Positions 52,101-63,606 of a DNA stretch of 64,000 bases are shown piece by piece (positions within the stretch are counted from its first letter, which is position 1; each line of letters begins with the position of its first letter). The position numbers and the translations under genes are program-made. This DNA comes from Harmothoe impar (taxonomy: Eukaryota; Annelida; Polychaeta; Phyllodocida; Polynoidae), in the NCBI GenBank assembly GCA_947462335.1, contig OX381708.1:40489377-40553376 (forward strand). Reading direction: 5' to 3'. A model generated the notes under the pieces. The model ran no database searches. It saw nothing but the letters and a program-made list of their open reading frames with translations, and was not told the DNA's origin.

Positions 52101-55100
52101 TTAGATAAAAGTATTTGGAGAGAGTTACCTTGACTCTGGCAATTGGGAGAGTCCACACATCTTGTACTCCAGTTGGTATAGCATTAGCATAGGATAGATG
52201 GGACTAAGTGTCTAGATTCTAATCTATATCAACAATTTTTATATCCATTGTTCAATAAGGTACTTTGAGGTGCCTGGCATAAGATAAAAGTATTTGGAGA
52301 GAGTTCCCTTGACTCTGGAAGTTGGGAGAGTCTGCACATCCCGTGCTACAGTCAGTATAGGATTAGCATAGGATAGCTGGGACTAAGTGTCTAGATTCTA
52401 ATCCATATCTACAAATTTCTATGTCCATTGTTCAATGAGGAACTTTGAGGTTCCTGGCACAGAAAAAAGTATTTGGAGTAAGTTACCTTGACTCTGGCAA
52501 TTGGGAGAGCCGACATGGCTTGTACTACGGCCGACATGGCATTTACATAGGAACACTTGGGCACAGTGTCTAAACTCTAGATTCCATCAACATTTTCTAT
52601 GGCAATCATTCTATTCGCTACTTTATGGTGCTAGGCATTAGATAAAAGTGATTGGAGAGAGGTAGCTTGACTCTGGCAGTTAGAAGAGTCCATATGGGTC
52701 GTACTAAGCCCGACATGGCATTAACATAGGAATGCTTGGGCACAGTATTCAAACTCTAGATTCTATCAACATTTTCTATGGCAATGATTCTATTAGCTAC
52801 TTTATGGTGCCTAGCATTAGATAAAAGTGATTGGAGAGAGTTAGCTTGACTCTGACAGTTGGGAGAGTCCATATGTGGTTCTTACCAGTGTCAGCGTAGA
52901 CTTTCTATAAGAACACTCAGGCACAGTGTCCAAACTCTAGATTCTTTTCCATGACACTGATTATATCAGCTTATTTCAGGTGCCTGGCATTAGATGAAAG
53001 TGATTGGAAAAAGTTAGCTTGACTCTGGCAATTGGGAGAGTCCACACATTGTGTACTACAGTCGGCATGGGATTAGCATAGGATAGCTTGGACTAAGTGT
53101 CTAGATTCTAATTTATATCGACAATTTTTATGTCCATTGTTCAATAGGGTACTTTGAGGTGCCTGGCATTAGATGAAAGTGATTGGAGAGAGTTACCTTG
53201 ACTCTGGCAATTGGGAGAGTCCACACATTGTGTACTACAGTCGATATAGGATTAGCATAGGATAGCTTGGACTAAGCGTCTAGATTCTAATCTATATCAA
53301 CAATTTTTATACCCATTGTTCAATAAGGTACTTTGAGGTGCCTGTCATTAGATAAAAGTGATTGGAGAGAGTTACCTTGACTCTGGCAATTGGGAGAGTC
53401 CACACATTGTGTACTACAGTCGATATAGGATTAGCATAAGATAGCTGGGACTAAGCGTCTAGATTCTAATTCATACCAACAATTTTGATATCAATTGTTC
53501 AATAATGTACTTTGAGGTGCCTGGCATTAGTTAAAAGTATTTGGAGAGAGTTACCTTGACTCTGGCAATTGGGAGAGTCCACACATCTTGTACTCCAGTC
53601 GGTATAGGATTAGCATAGGATAGCTGGGACTAAGTGTCTAGATTCTAATCTATATCTCAATATAACAATTTTGATATCCATTGTTTAATAAGGTACTTTG
53701 AGGTGCCTGGCATTGGAAAAACGTATTCAGACAGAGTTGCCTTGACTCTGGCAATTGGGAGAGTCCACACAACTTGTGCTACAGTCAGTATAGGATTAGC
53801 ATAGGATAGATGGGACTAAGTATCTAGATTCTGATTCATACCAACAATTTTGATATCCATTGTCCAATAAGGTACTTTGAGGTGCCTGGCATTAGATAAA
53901 AGTATTTGGAGAGAGTTACCTTGACTCTGGCAATTGGGAGAGTCCACACATCTTGTACTCCAGTCGGTATAGCATTAGCATAGGATAGATGGGACTAAGT
54001 GTCTAGATTCTAATTTATATCGACAATTTTTATGTCCATTGTTCAATAAGGTACTTTGAGGTGCCTGGCATTAGATGAAAGTGATTGGAGAGAGTTACCT
54101 TGACTCTGGCAATTGGGAGAGTCCACACATTGTGTACTACAGTCGATAAAGGATTAGCATAGGATAGCTGGGACTAAGCATCTAGATTCTAATTCATACC
54201 AACAATTTTGATATCAATTGTCCAATAATGTACTTTGAGGTGCCTGGCATTAGTTAAAAGTATTTGGAGAGAGTTACCTTGACTCTGGCAATTGGGAGAG
54301 TCCACACATCTTGTACTCCAGTCGGTAGAGGATTAGCATAGGATAGCTGGGACTAAGTGTCTAGATTCTAATCTATATCTCAATATAACAATTTTGATAT
54401 CCATTGTTCAATAAGGTACTTTGAGGTGCCTGGCATTGGAAAAACGTATTCAGACAGAGTTGCCTTGACTCTGGCAATTGGGAGAGTCCACACATCTTGT
54501 ACTCCAGTCGGTATAGCATTAGCATAGGATAGATGGGACTAAGTGTCTAGATTCTAATCTATATCAACAATTTTTATATCCATTGTTCAATAAGGTACTT
54601 TGAGGTGCCTGGCATTAGAAAAAAGTATTTGGAGAAAGTTCCCTTGACTCTGGAAGTTGGGAGAATCCGCACATCCCGTGCTACAGTCAGTATAGGATTA
54701 GCATAGGATAGCTGGGACTAAGTGTCTAGATTCTAATCTTTATCTACAATTTTTATATCCATTGTTCAATGAGGTACTTTGAGGTGCCTGGCATTAGAAA
54801 AAAAGTACTTGGAGAAAGTTACCTTGACTCTGGCAATTTGGAGAGTCCACATGGCTTGTACTACGGCCGACATGGCATTTACATAGGAACACTTGGGCAC
54901 AGTGTCTAAACTCTAGATTCCATCAACATTTTCTATGGCAATCATTCTATTCGCTACTTTATGGTGCTAGGCATTAGATAAAAGTGATTGGAGAGAGGTA
55001 GCTTGACTCTGGCAGTTAGAAGAGTCCATATGGGTCGTACTAAGCCCGACATGGCATAAACATAGGAATGCTTGGGCACAGTATTCAAACTCTAGATTCT

Positions 55101-57047
55101 ATCAACATTTTCTATGGCAATGATTCTATTAGCTACTTTATGGTGCCTAGCATTAGATGAAAGTGATTGGAGAGAGTTAGCTTGACTCTGGCAGTTGGGA
55201 GAGTCCATATATGGTTCGTACCAGTGTCAGCGTAGACTTTCTATAAGAACACTCAGGCACAGTGTCCAAACTCTAGATTCTTTTCCATGACACTGATTAT
55301 ATCAGCTTATTTCAGGTGCCTGGCATTAGATGAAAGTGATTGGAGAAAGTTAGCTTGACTCTGGCGATAAGAAGACTCCATATGGCATGTACTGCAGTCG
55401 GCATGGGATTAGCATAGGATAGCTTGGACTAAGTGTCTAGATTCTAATTTATATCGACAATTTTTATGTCCATTGTTCAATAAGGTACTTTGAGGTGCCT
55501 GGCATTAGATGAAAGTGATTGGAGAGAGTTACCTTGACTCTGGCAATTGGGAGAGTCCACACATTGTGTACTACAGTCGATATAGGATTAGCATAGGATA
55601 GCTTGGACTAAGCGTCTAGATTCTAATCTATATCAACAATTTTTATACCCATTGTTCAATAAGGTACTTTGAGGTGCCTGGCATTAGATAAAAGTGATTG
55701 GAGAGAGTTACCTTGACTCTGGCAATTGGGAGAGTCCACACATTGTGTACTACAGTCGATATAGGATTAGCATAAGATAGCTGGGACTAAGCGTCTAGAT
55801 TCTAATTCATACCAACAATTTTGATATCAATTGTTCAATAATGTACTTTGAGGTGCCTGGCATTAGTTAAAAGTATTTGGAGAGAGTTACCTTGACTCTG
55901 GCAATTGGGAGAGTCCACACATCTTGTACTCCAGTCGGTATAGGATTAGCATAGGATAGCTGGGACTAAGTGTCTAGATTCTAATCTATATCTCAATATA
56001 ACAATTTTGATATCCATTGTTCAATAAGGTACTTTGAGGTGCCTGGCATTGGAAAAACGTATTCAGACAGAGTTGCCTTGACTCTGGCAATTGGGAGAGT
56101 CCACACAACTTGTGCTACAGTCAGTATAGGATTAGCATAGGATAGATGGGACTAAGTATCTAGATTCTAATTCATACCAACAATTTTGATATCCATTTTC
56201 CAATAAGGTACTTTGAGGTGCCTGGCATTAGATAAAAGTATTTGGAGAGAGTTACCTTGACTCTGGCAATTGGGAGAGTCCACACATCTTGTACTCCAGT
56301 CGGTATAGCATTAGCATAGGATAGATGGGACTAAGTGTCTAGATTCTAATCTATATCAACAATTTTTATATCCATTGTTCAATAAGGTACTTTGAGGTGC
56401 CTGGCATAAGATAAAAGTATTTGGAGAGAGTTCCCTTGACTCTGGAAGTTGGGAGAGTCCGCACATCCCGTGCTACAGTCGGTATAGGATTAGCATAGGA
56501 TAGCTGGGACTAAGTGTCTAGATTCTAATCTATATCTACAAATTTCTATGTCCATTGTTCAATGAGGAACTTTGAGGTTCCTGGCACAGAAAAAAGTATT
56601 TGGAGTAAGTTACCTTGACTCTGGCAATTGGGAGAGCTGACATGGCTTGTACTACGGCCGACATGGCATTTACATAGGAACACTTGGGCACGGTGTCTAA
56701 CCTCTAGATTCCATCAACATTTTCTATGGCAATCATTCTATTCGCTACTTTATGGTGCTAGGCATTAGATAAAAGTGATTGGAGAGAGGTAGCTTGACTC
56801 TGGCAGTTAGAAGAGTCCATATGGGTCGTACTAAGCCCGACATGGCATTAACATAGGAATGCTTGGGCACAGTATTCAAACTCTAGATTCTATCAACATT
56901 TTCTATGGCAATGATTCTATTAGCTACTTTATGGTGCCTAGCATTAGATGAAAGTGATTGACTCTGGCGATAAGAAGAGTCCATATGGCATGTACTGCAG
57001 TCGGCATGGGATTAGCATAGGATAGCTGGGACTAAGTGTCTAGATTC
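49121..57047. repeat. ~179-bp satellite array with higher-order structure
   Basis: About 44 monomers, each with GAGGTGCCTGGCATTAGA, GAGAGTTACCTTGACTCTGG, GGGAGAGTCCACA, GGATTAGCATAGGATAG and TCTAGATTCTAAT. The first 23 spacings of GGTGCCTGGC include 172, 173, 179, 181 and 186 bp. A run of distinctive monomers beginning ACTTGGGCACAGTGTCTAA recurs at 49861, 52554, 54890 and 56681, that is, every 15, 13 and 10 monomers. The blocks in between are almost identical. No genes lie inside; frames are short. Confidence 0.95.
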
Positions 57048-57303
57048 TACAGTTTGTGCATTCTCAGAATCTGTCATACAAATCAAGCTTGAAACCAAAG
57101 ACCTTAATTAAGATGGGTACTTTTTAGGAATACAGATACATTAAAGTCTCCTACACAAGATATCCATATCAGATTACACCAAATTTGATTAACTTTCTTG
57201 TAATTGGATGAAATGCAGGAGAAAAACACCGAGAATACACCTCCCATGAATGAGGACCCTTTTTTTTTTGACATGTTAACAAAATAATGTTTTTTCTTAG
57301 CCT
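57048..57303. other. No gene recognised
   Basis: Flank between satellite and SINE copy 2. Confidence 0.3.
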
Positions 57304-57518
57304 CATGTGTGTGGCTGGACCATTGGCCAATCTGTCCACTTTCGCACCAGCATACTGTTATATAGACCAAGCCAGGAATCGAACCTGGGTACCACACACA
57401 TGACTTCTACCACACCATTACCAGCGGTACTTACCTACACCACCCTACTTCCCTGAACATCACCTACCACTTGCCTACTGCCCCATCTCACCTGTAGACT
57501 GCCTACACTACCCCTATG
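57304..57518 (-). mobile_element. tRNA-derived SINE, copy 2
   Basis: Matches 2234-2447 with few differences, including the B box GGTTCGATTCC (plus-strand 57373-57383). Confidence 0.7.
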
Positions 57519-58140
57519 GCTGTGTCTCATTAGTTTGTAACAGTTGAAACGTCTTTGACCGGGTGTCGTCTTTGACCTGTGTAGCAGGTCTGGCCTAAAG
57601 TAGGATGACATTAAAATTCTGTATATATATTTCGTTGTTAGTGCAGTCAGGCAGTGTCCATGATATAGTTACAGGAGGGAGGGCAGGTGTGGGGGGGGGG
57701 GGGGGGGCACTATGATCTCCCACACCTACTCATGGGGGGGGGGGGGATGTTGGTGAACGCCTGGGGGCCTTGGTAGGGTTTCCCATAAATGTATCTATCT
57801 CCCATGCCGATATTTTTACATGCCCGGTATTTTAAAAGAGAACTAAAATGAAATGTCATGTATCTCTTAAAGAAACAAGAGAGTTGCGTAGGGCGTGTGA
57901 TAGGTAGGCAAGGCGCAAATATCCGGCAGCCACACCCAAGCACTGGTCGTGACACAAAGATCTACCTCGACGCCATACCACCACCACTACGGCAACTCAA
58001 TTAGCGTGTGTAGTCCCTCTCGTTATAAACTAGTGTAATTCAAATCCCACAGAAAAGGTGTGCAAGCTGTCGTCCACATTAGAAACCCCTTCCCTTTCTT
58101 CTGTTTCCCTTTCCCCCGAATCACAAACATATGTCCTTGT
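57519..58140. other. Dispersed repeat, otherwise unassigned
   Basis: 57890-57980 (AGGCGCAAATATC..ACACAAAGATCTACCTCGACGCC) matches 61130-61230 in the same orientation. A poly-G run lies at 57691-57707. Confidence 0.45.
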
Positions 58141-58858
58141 CTGGGATAATGCTAGCCACTCGCCAAATCGCCAATGGCGAATCATAGCTCATTTTGGCTA
58201 ATGGAACTACATGATAATTCGCCAAATTGGCTAAGAGGAATGCCTTTGGGTTATGTAGATCTATTGGAATACTAGGTACCCCCTCCCCTATTGTTTCATA
58301 TGCCTTCAGTAAACGTGATTCTTTGTAACTTCTAAATCTGTTAGTGAGGAGGGGGTGCTGTTAGTAAAAAGGGAACTGGGAAATTGAGGCTGGCTGGAGG
58401 CAGATAGATTAGCAGGAAAAACAATGTGTATAATTTGGTAACAACTCAGTACAGCTAGGGTATAATGCCATACAAACAATAGCATCTCCCTATAATTTCC
58501 CTCTCCCATGCCACTAGGAACCCTTCCTGTAAAGGTAATGTGCAATGGTTTCCATTACAATCCTCATGACTGCAGGGGGGCAGGGGCATAGGCCAAGTGT
58601 AGGTATCAATTGTTCTAGAAATGTTGAATGTTAAATATTTAAACTGAAAAAAAGGGAAGTCTGAGGTTGTGACCATATGCTAAGTGATGGGCTGACCCTT
58701 GGGGACATAAAGTTTTATCTGATGAATTATCAAGTATCATACACTTGCACGTTTAAAACCAATACATGTTTGGCTAAGTTGTATTGAATTTGGCTAATCA
58801 AAATTGGTATTAAATCGCCAAATTGGCTAAACAAAAAGACGTCCTAGCATTATCCCAG
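58141..58858. mobile_element. Non-autonomous transposon with 5-bp duplication
   Basis: Inverted termini CTGGGATAATGCTAG with CTTGT on both sides (58136-58140 and 58859-58863). CGCCAAATTGGCTAA motifs lie near both ends. hAT-like by terminus and TSD length. A related copy starts near 63607. Confidence 0.7.
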
Positions 58859-58863
58859 CTTGT

Positions 58864-59562
58864 ATTGCAGTTAATTGACTCAGGTAGCTCTGCTACCAGA
58901 GTCTTATACGACGCCTTGGTGAGACACTTTGCAAAATAATTTTCATCCATAGATAAACATGTGAAGGAAAAGAATAAAGTGAAAATAATTTAATGCATGA
59001 TACAGCTGAACATTTTGCCAATGCTGTCATGTAAAAAAATTCCCTGTATTGCTACTTCCAGGGGCCTAGAAAATGGAATAAAGAAAACTTGACCAAAAAC
59101 CAGAGTCCATTTTTTGATTGTAGACAAACATGAATGTACTGATTCCTTACTTGTGTCCTTCTATGTCCTTTTTTGTAGTAGTAGTTAATTCAATGTAAAT
59201 GAAAATATTGGGGACTGTAAGACACTTTTATTAAGACCACAAAGTGAAAAACACAGGGCGGGAAACCAAAAGTAGACAAAAGAGGACGTGCGCTGCATAA
59301 ATTACTGCACCGCGCATGCCCCTCAGTGCCAGACTTCCAGAAGACGCTACTGCCATGGTGAAACCGAGGACCGAGCGGCGTCCACATATAATTCTACGTT
59401 ATACGGCAGTGGGCACAGAGAAGGCTCCCTCACTGTATTTTGCATACAGCATGGTACTTGTCCTATAACTACTACATAATGCAAGCGGCATCTTCACATG
59501 CCTCGTTTATTGTCTGTATCCTAAGAAGTGTTTTGCATGCAGGTGGGGGTGGGGAGGGGGTC
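58864..59562. other. No gene recognised
   Basis: Several short frames with no recognisable content. Confidence 0.3.
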
Positions 59563-59692
59563 AGGCTCGATTATCAGGCTCGATTTTCAGGCTCGATTAT
59601 CAGGCTCACTTTTCAGGCTCGATTATCAGGCTATCAGGCACAATTTTCAGGCTTGATTATCAGGCTTGATTATCAGGCTCACTTTTTAGCCT
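59563..59692. repeat. 13-bp minisatellite
   Basis: About nine CAGGCTCGATTAT units. Confidence 0.9.
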
Positions 59693-59766
59693 GAAATGTT
59701 ATGACAGACATGATTTCAGGGTAGTTTTGAACCAGGAATATGTTTCTGCTCTTACAGTTGACAAAT

Positions 59767-59900
59767 ACCGTAAAACCTCGCGTATAAGCCTAACTCGCGT
59801 ATAAGCCGCACCCTGACTTTGGGCCGATCCTACAAGCCGCAGAGACCATCTGAATGGTCCCTGGAAAAAACTCGCTTTTAAGCTGCACCCCCAACTGTAG
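59767..59900. mobile_element. Half of a mariner-like MITE
   Basis: The left terminus CCGTAAAACCTCGCG and internal GTATAAGCCGC words match 17708-17933. The right terminus is missing. Confidence 0.65.
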
Positions 59901-60284
59901 CCTAAGTCTGAATAACACATCAGGTCAGAGTCCTCCTAGTGGCCCTGTCTGGCCTCCTGGCGGCCCTTGCTGCCTCCCCGTGGCCCATGAAGCCTCTAAC
60001 AGCTTTCTTAGGCTGTACACCTAATGTGATGAACGTTGCGACTATAGAGGCTATACCAAGACTCCGGTCAGGTTACGGCTTTCTCAGTTTATGGGTGCGT
60101 TGGAAAAGGGGGGGGCTATAGTAACGGCCCTATTGGTGCAACGTGTACGCCGCACAGATGACCTCACAGTTAGGGGGCTCGCCAGCAGGTCCCAAATTCA
60201 GTATAGGGTTGGGGATTGGGACATGAGTATTACACATAATACACTCACACCTATTACACTCACACATATTTGACATCTGTAGCA

Positions 60285-60720
60285 CTCGCCGCCCCGCGGC
60301 CGACCGACACGGCGAAACAGAAACGGAGATGGTGTCGCTGCTGACGCTCCGATCGACTTGCTTTTCGACCGAGACGTAAAACGGGGGTTACGCGCCGCCG
60401 GGCGCTGACGCCCACAGCCACCTGCTTGCCCACACTCACCGGCTTGCCCACACCCACCGGCTCGCCCACACCCACCGGTTCGCCCACACCCACCTGCTCA
60501 GCTGAAATATGATAACATACTAGTGTGACACATGATTTGAGGGTAGTTTTGACCCAGGAATACATTCCTGCTTTCCGAATTGACAAATAATTCATTGTTC
60601 CTGAAATAATATTATGGATTCAGTCGTTTAGTCCATCAATTCAATCACTTTATCACTCTGACCCTGAGTGATTTGTGATGTTAATCACACGTTCAATCTT
60701 TAAATAAACAGTGATTCATT
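60285..60720 (+). repeat. Interspersed repeat, uninterrupted copy
   Basis: Inverted relative to 3716-4640 and lacking the LTR, it shows the empty site ACATACTAGTGTGACAC. It includes a GCCCACACCCACCG minisatellite. A short piece of its right half is also at 59697-59765. Confidence 0.65.
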
Positions 60721-61263
60721 AAATAATGTCTTCCCTGTTTTTCTTCTCTTTATTGATATATGATATCACTTAAACATTTACTCATAGCAAACTATATTAT
60801 ATTATTACACAAATTGAAACTATATGACATAAAATTACTAAATCAAATTTTTACTATAACCCCAACTACCTGAGTCTCTTGTGATTAGGATCACACGTTA
60901 GATTTTTCTTGTATGGTTTTGAAATATTTAGGACATTTTCGCAGTAAATAACACTGAAAACGAGGTGAAACGAAGGTAACTGCGTCAGAAAACATAGCGC
61001 ATACGTACGTATACCGCTACGCCATCTGGTGTAAAACGGTGGAACTGACTGGACACCTTTTCTGTGGTCTGGCTGTATGCTGTAGTATATAAAGAGCGTA
61101 CACACATGGCCTTGTAGGAGCGCTACGGAGAGGTGTGGTAGCCGGGTGAGAGGCGGGAAAGGCGCAAGTATCTGGTATATACACCAAGTACCGTACGTCA
61201 CACAAAGATCTACCTCGATGCCTGGAACACCAGCGCGCACCCTTTTACTCTATTTCATTGCTC
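60721..61263. other. Dispersed repeat copy, otherwise unassigned
   Basis: 61130-61230 matches 57890-57980. A minus-strand frame across it has no recognisable domain. Confidence 0.4.
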
Positions 61264-61316
61264 TGTGTAGAATCTCACCACTCCCCCCCCCCTTTTCTGA
61301 AAAAATGAGCACTCCC
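61264..61316. mobile_element. Right end of a Harbinger-like MITE
   Basis: Poly-C, then TGAAAAAATGAGCACTCCC followed by TAA. The left part is gone. It abuts the 174-bp satellite at TAAGCGGG. Confidence 0.6.
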
Positions 61317-62310
61317 TAAGCGGGTCTGGCACTATGTAGGCTATGAGATATAGTACAGAATACATATGGGAAAGACAGTACACACTCTAAAGCATCCTAT
61401 GTATAGAATATGAGTCTCTGTCAAGTGTGGTTCATGTTTTTTTGGACATTTCCAGTTTTGTCAAAATCGACACATATCCTGTCCTGCAACTAAGCGGGTC
61501 TGGCACTATGTAAGCTATGAGATAAAGTACAGAATACATATGGGAAAGACAGTACACACTCTAAAGCATCCTATGTCTTGAATATGAGTCTCTGTCAGGT
61601 GTGGTTCATGTTTTTTTGGACATTTCCAGTTTTGTCAAAATCGACACATATCCTGTCCTGCAACTAAGCGGGTCTGGCACTATGTAGGCTATGAGATATA
61701 GTACAGAATACATATGGGAAAGACAGTACACACTCTAAAGCATCCTATGTCTTGAATATGAGTCTCTGTCAGGTGTGGTTCATGTTTTTTTGGACATTTC
61801 CAGTTTTGTCAAAATCAACACATATCCTGTCCTGCAACTAAGCGGGTCTGGCACTATGTAGGCTATGAGATATAGTACAGAATACATATGGGAAAGACAG
61901 TACACACTCTAAAGCATCCTATGTCTTGAATATGAGTCTCTGTCAGGTGTGGTTCATGTTTTTTTGGACATTTCCAGTTTGGTCCAAATCGACACATATT
62001 CTGTCCTGCAACTAAGCGGGTCTGGCACTATGTAGGCTATGAGATATAGTACAGAATACATATGGGAAAGACAGTACACACTCTAAAGCATCCTATGTCT
62101 TGAATATGAGTCTCTGTCAGGTGTGGTTCATGTTTTTTGGACATTTCCAGTTTGGTCCAAATCGACACATATTCTGTCCTGCAACTAAGCGGGTCTGACA
62201 CTATGTAGGGTATGACATATAGTTAAGTATACATATGGGGAAGAAAGTACAGGCTGTGAAGCGTCCTATGTGTTGGTTATGAGTCTGTGTGAGGTATACA
62301 GATATAAATA
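61317..62310. repeat. 174-bp satellite (5.6 units)
   Basis: CGGGTCTGGCACTATGTAGG recurs at 61321, 61495, 61669, 61843, 62017 and 62190, so the period is 174 bp with one 173. Units are about 97% alike; the last is diverged. The sequence is unrelated to the 179-bp satellite. Confidence 0.95.
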
Positions 62311-62334
62311 TAATATGACAGAGGTTTAACTTAC

Positions 62335-62433
62335 GTCTCTTTTCCGGTCTGTAGTCTGGGTCAGAAGCACTGTCTCCTGCTGCGCTGACCTTTCTCGCAT
62401 TCTTCTTGAAAGTTGCACCATCACCTCGTGTAC
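62335..62433 (-). CDS. Candidate host-gene exon (99 bp)
   Basis: On the minus strand an open segment encodes a charged stretch including RKVSAAGDSASDPDYRPEKR. It ends at AGAGAC/GTAAGT, a perfect donor, and can start after ATACGCAAG (acceptor with a weak pyrimidine tract). Both junctions are in phase 1 and the length is a multiple of three, as in the exon at 62869-62934. No domain is recognised. The 174-bp satellite would lie in the next intron. Confidence 0.35.
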
Positions 62434-62641
62434 CTTGCGTATCAAGTAAGGTGTCATTAAGAGGAATGGATACCACTATACACACTTACAGATATAGATA
62501 GATCTACTATTTATTACAGAGACTGCACTATTTCTGTCATTTTAACACAGGAGTTTTTAAAAGTTAAAAAAAGCAAATTAATTAATAAATAAGGACAACT
62601 ACTAAACTAGTGAAAAATGTGCTCATGCTAGGGCATCTTAA

Positions 62642-62843
62642 CCCTTTAGAGCCGAGCATCAAATATAGTTGATGCCATTGCTGGCCAAGCATCGACTATA
62701 GTCGATGCCATGGCTGGCCGAGCATCGACTATAGTCATCATAACTCTATGGGAAACAGCAAAGGCTTGGCCATGGGAGGGTTTCTCTGAAAATGTCCCGG
62801 CCCCTTCACCAGCAAATATATTTTTTTGGTCGGCCTTAAAGGG
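62642..62843. mobile_element. piggyBac-like MITE with TTAA duplication
   Basis: TTAA at 62638-62641 and 62844-62847. Termini CCCTTTAGAGCCGA and inverted CCCTTTAAGGCCGA. The interior has three palindromic GCATCGACTATAGTCGATGC-like repeats. It lies in the intron between the two candidate exons. Confidence 0.85.
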
Positions 62844-62868
62844 TTAAGAGGTGCATAAAATAACTTAC

Positions 62869-62934
62869 GGGTGGTACAGTGTTCTGAGGCTTCAGAGGGA
62901 TCATCCTTTTCTACTGCACAGGGCACTTCCTCTT
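62869..62934 (-). CDS. Candidate host-gene exon (66 bp)
   Basis: The minus strand encodes EEVPCAVEKDDPSEASEHC and neighbours, an acidic segment. It follows a C-rich tract ending ACCAG (acceptor) and ends CACCC/GTAAGT (perfect donor). Phase 1 at both ends and a length divisible by three would let it splice in frame to 62335-62433. The poly-C tract may be unstable or misassembled. Confidence 0.35.
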
Positions 62935-62952
62935 CTGGTGGGGGGGGGGGGG

Positions 62953-63606
62953 TAGATCGCCAGGTCGATTTGCCCACAGATGGTGTGTCTCACGTACTAC
63001 CCAGTGCTTTTGGACAGGCTCAAACTATGCATTTGGGTCTAAAAACACGGGAAATCACAAAAATATTTTTTTCGGACCCCCCGTGACCCCTCCATACATA
63101 GGGTCCGAAGATCGGCCAAATAGTGAGAAAACAGCCAAAATTCAGGCTTTCAGATTCCTTCTAAAATCAAATCATGACTTCATGAAAATGGTCAGAAACC
63201 TTCATATGGGACCCAAACAGACCATTTAAAGTCATATTGTTGTTATCATAGAGGTGTTTCCCCCTCTGGGGAGGTGGTTCGTCCTCGGTAAAATACCGAT
63301 AAATCAGCTATTTTGAAGGCATTTGCTCCCTTACAATCACATCCCTGTACTGCCATAAAAGATCCTCAGGACACCTAATCAGGCAGATTAAACCCTTCTG
63401 GAGGGTCCCCTGTTTCTGTGAACTCTTCTCTATGACCCCCCCCCCACCAGCATGCACCAATAGCCATCAGATAACTCCCCCTCCTTTCGCCTCTATAATT
63501 ACCCTATACTGAAATAATGTATTAACATAAGACCTGTCTGATAGTTTGAACCTTTCTTGAGGGCTCCCTGTTCCTGTTAACCACCCCTTATGACCCACCT
63601 CCACCC
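62953..63606. other. Unassigned; diverged ~190-bp duplication
   Basis: 63340-63480 and 63530-63605 share AACCCTTCTGGAGGG/AACCTTTCTTGAGGG, CCCTGTT and TATGACCC motifs. No exon with good splice sites is seen. Confidence 0.35.

Noticed and set aside
60866..61240. 124-codon minus-strand frame
   Set aside because: It overlaps a dispersed repeat also found at 57890-57980, and no domain is visible.
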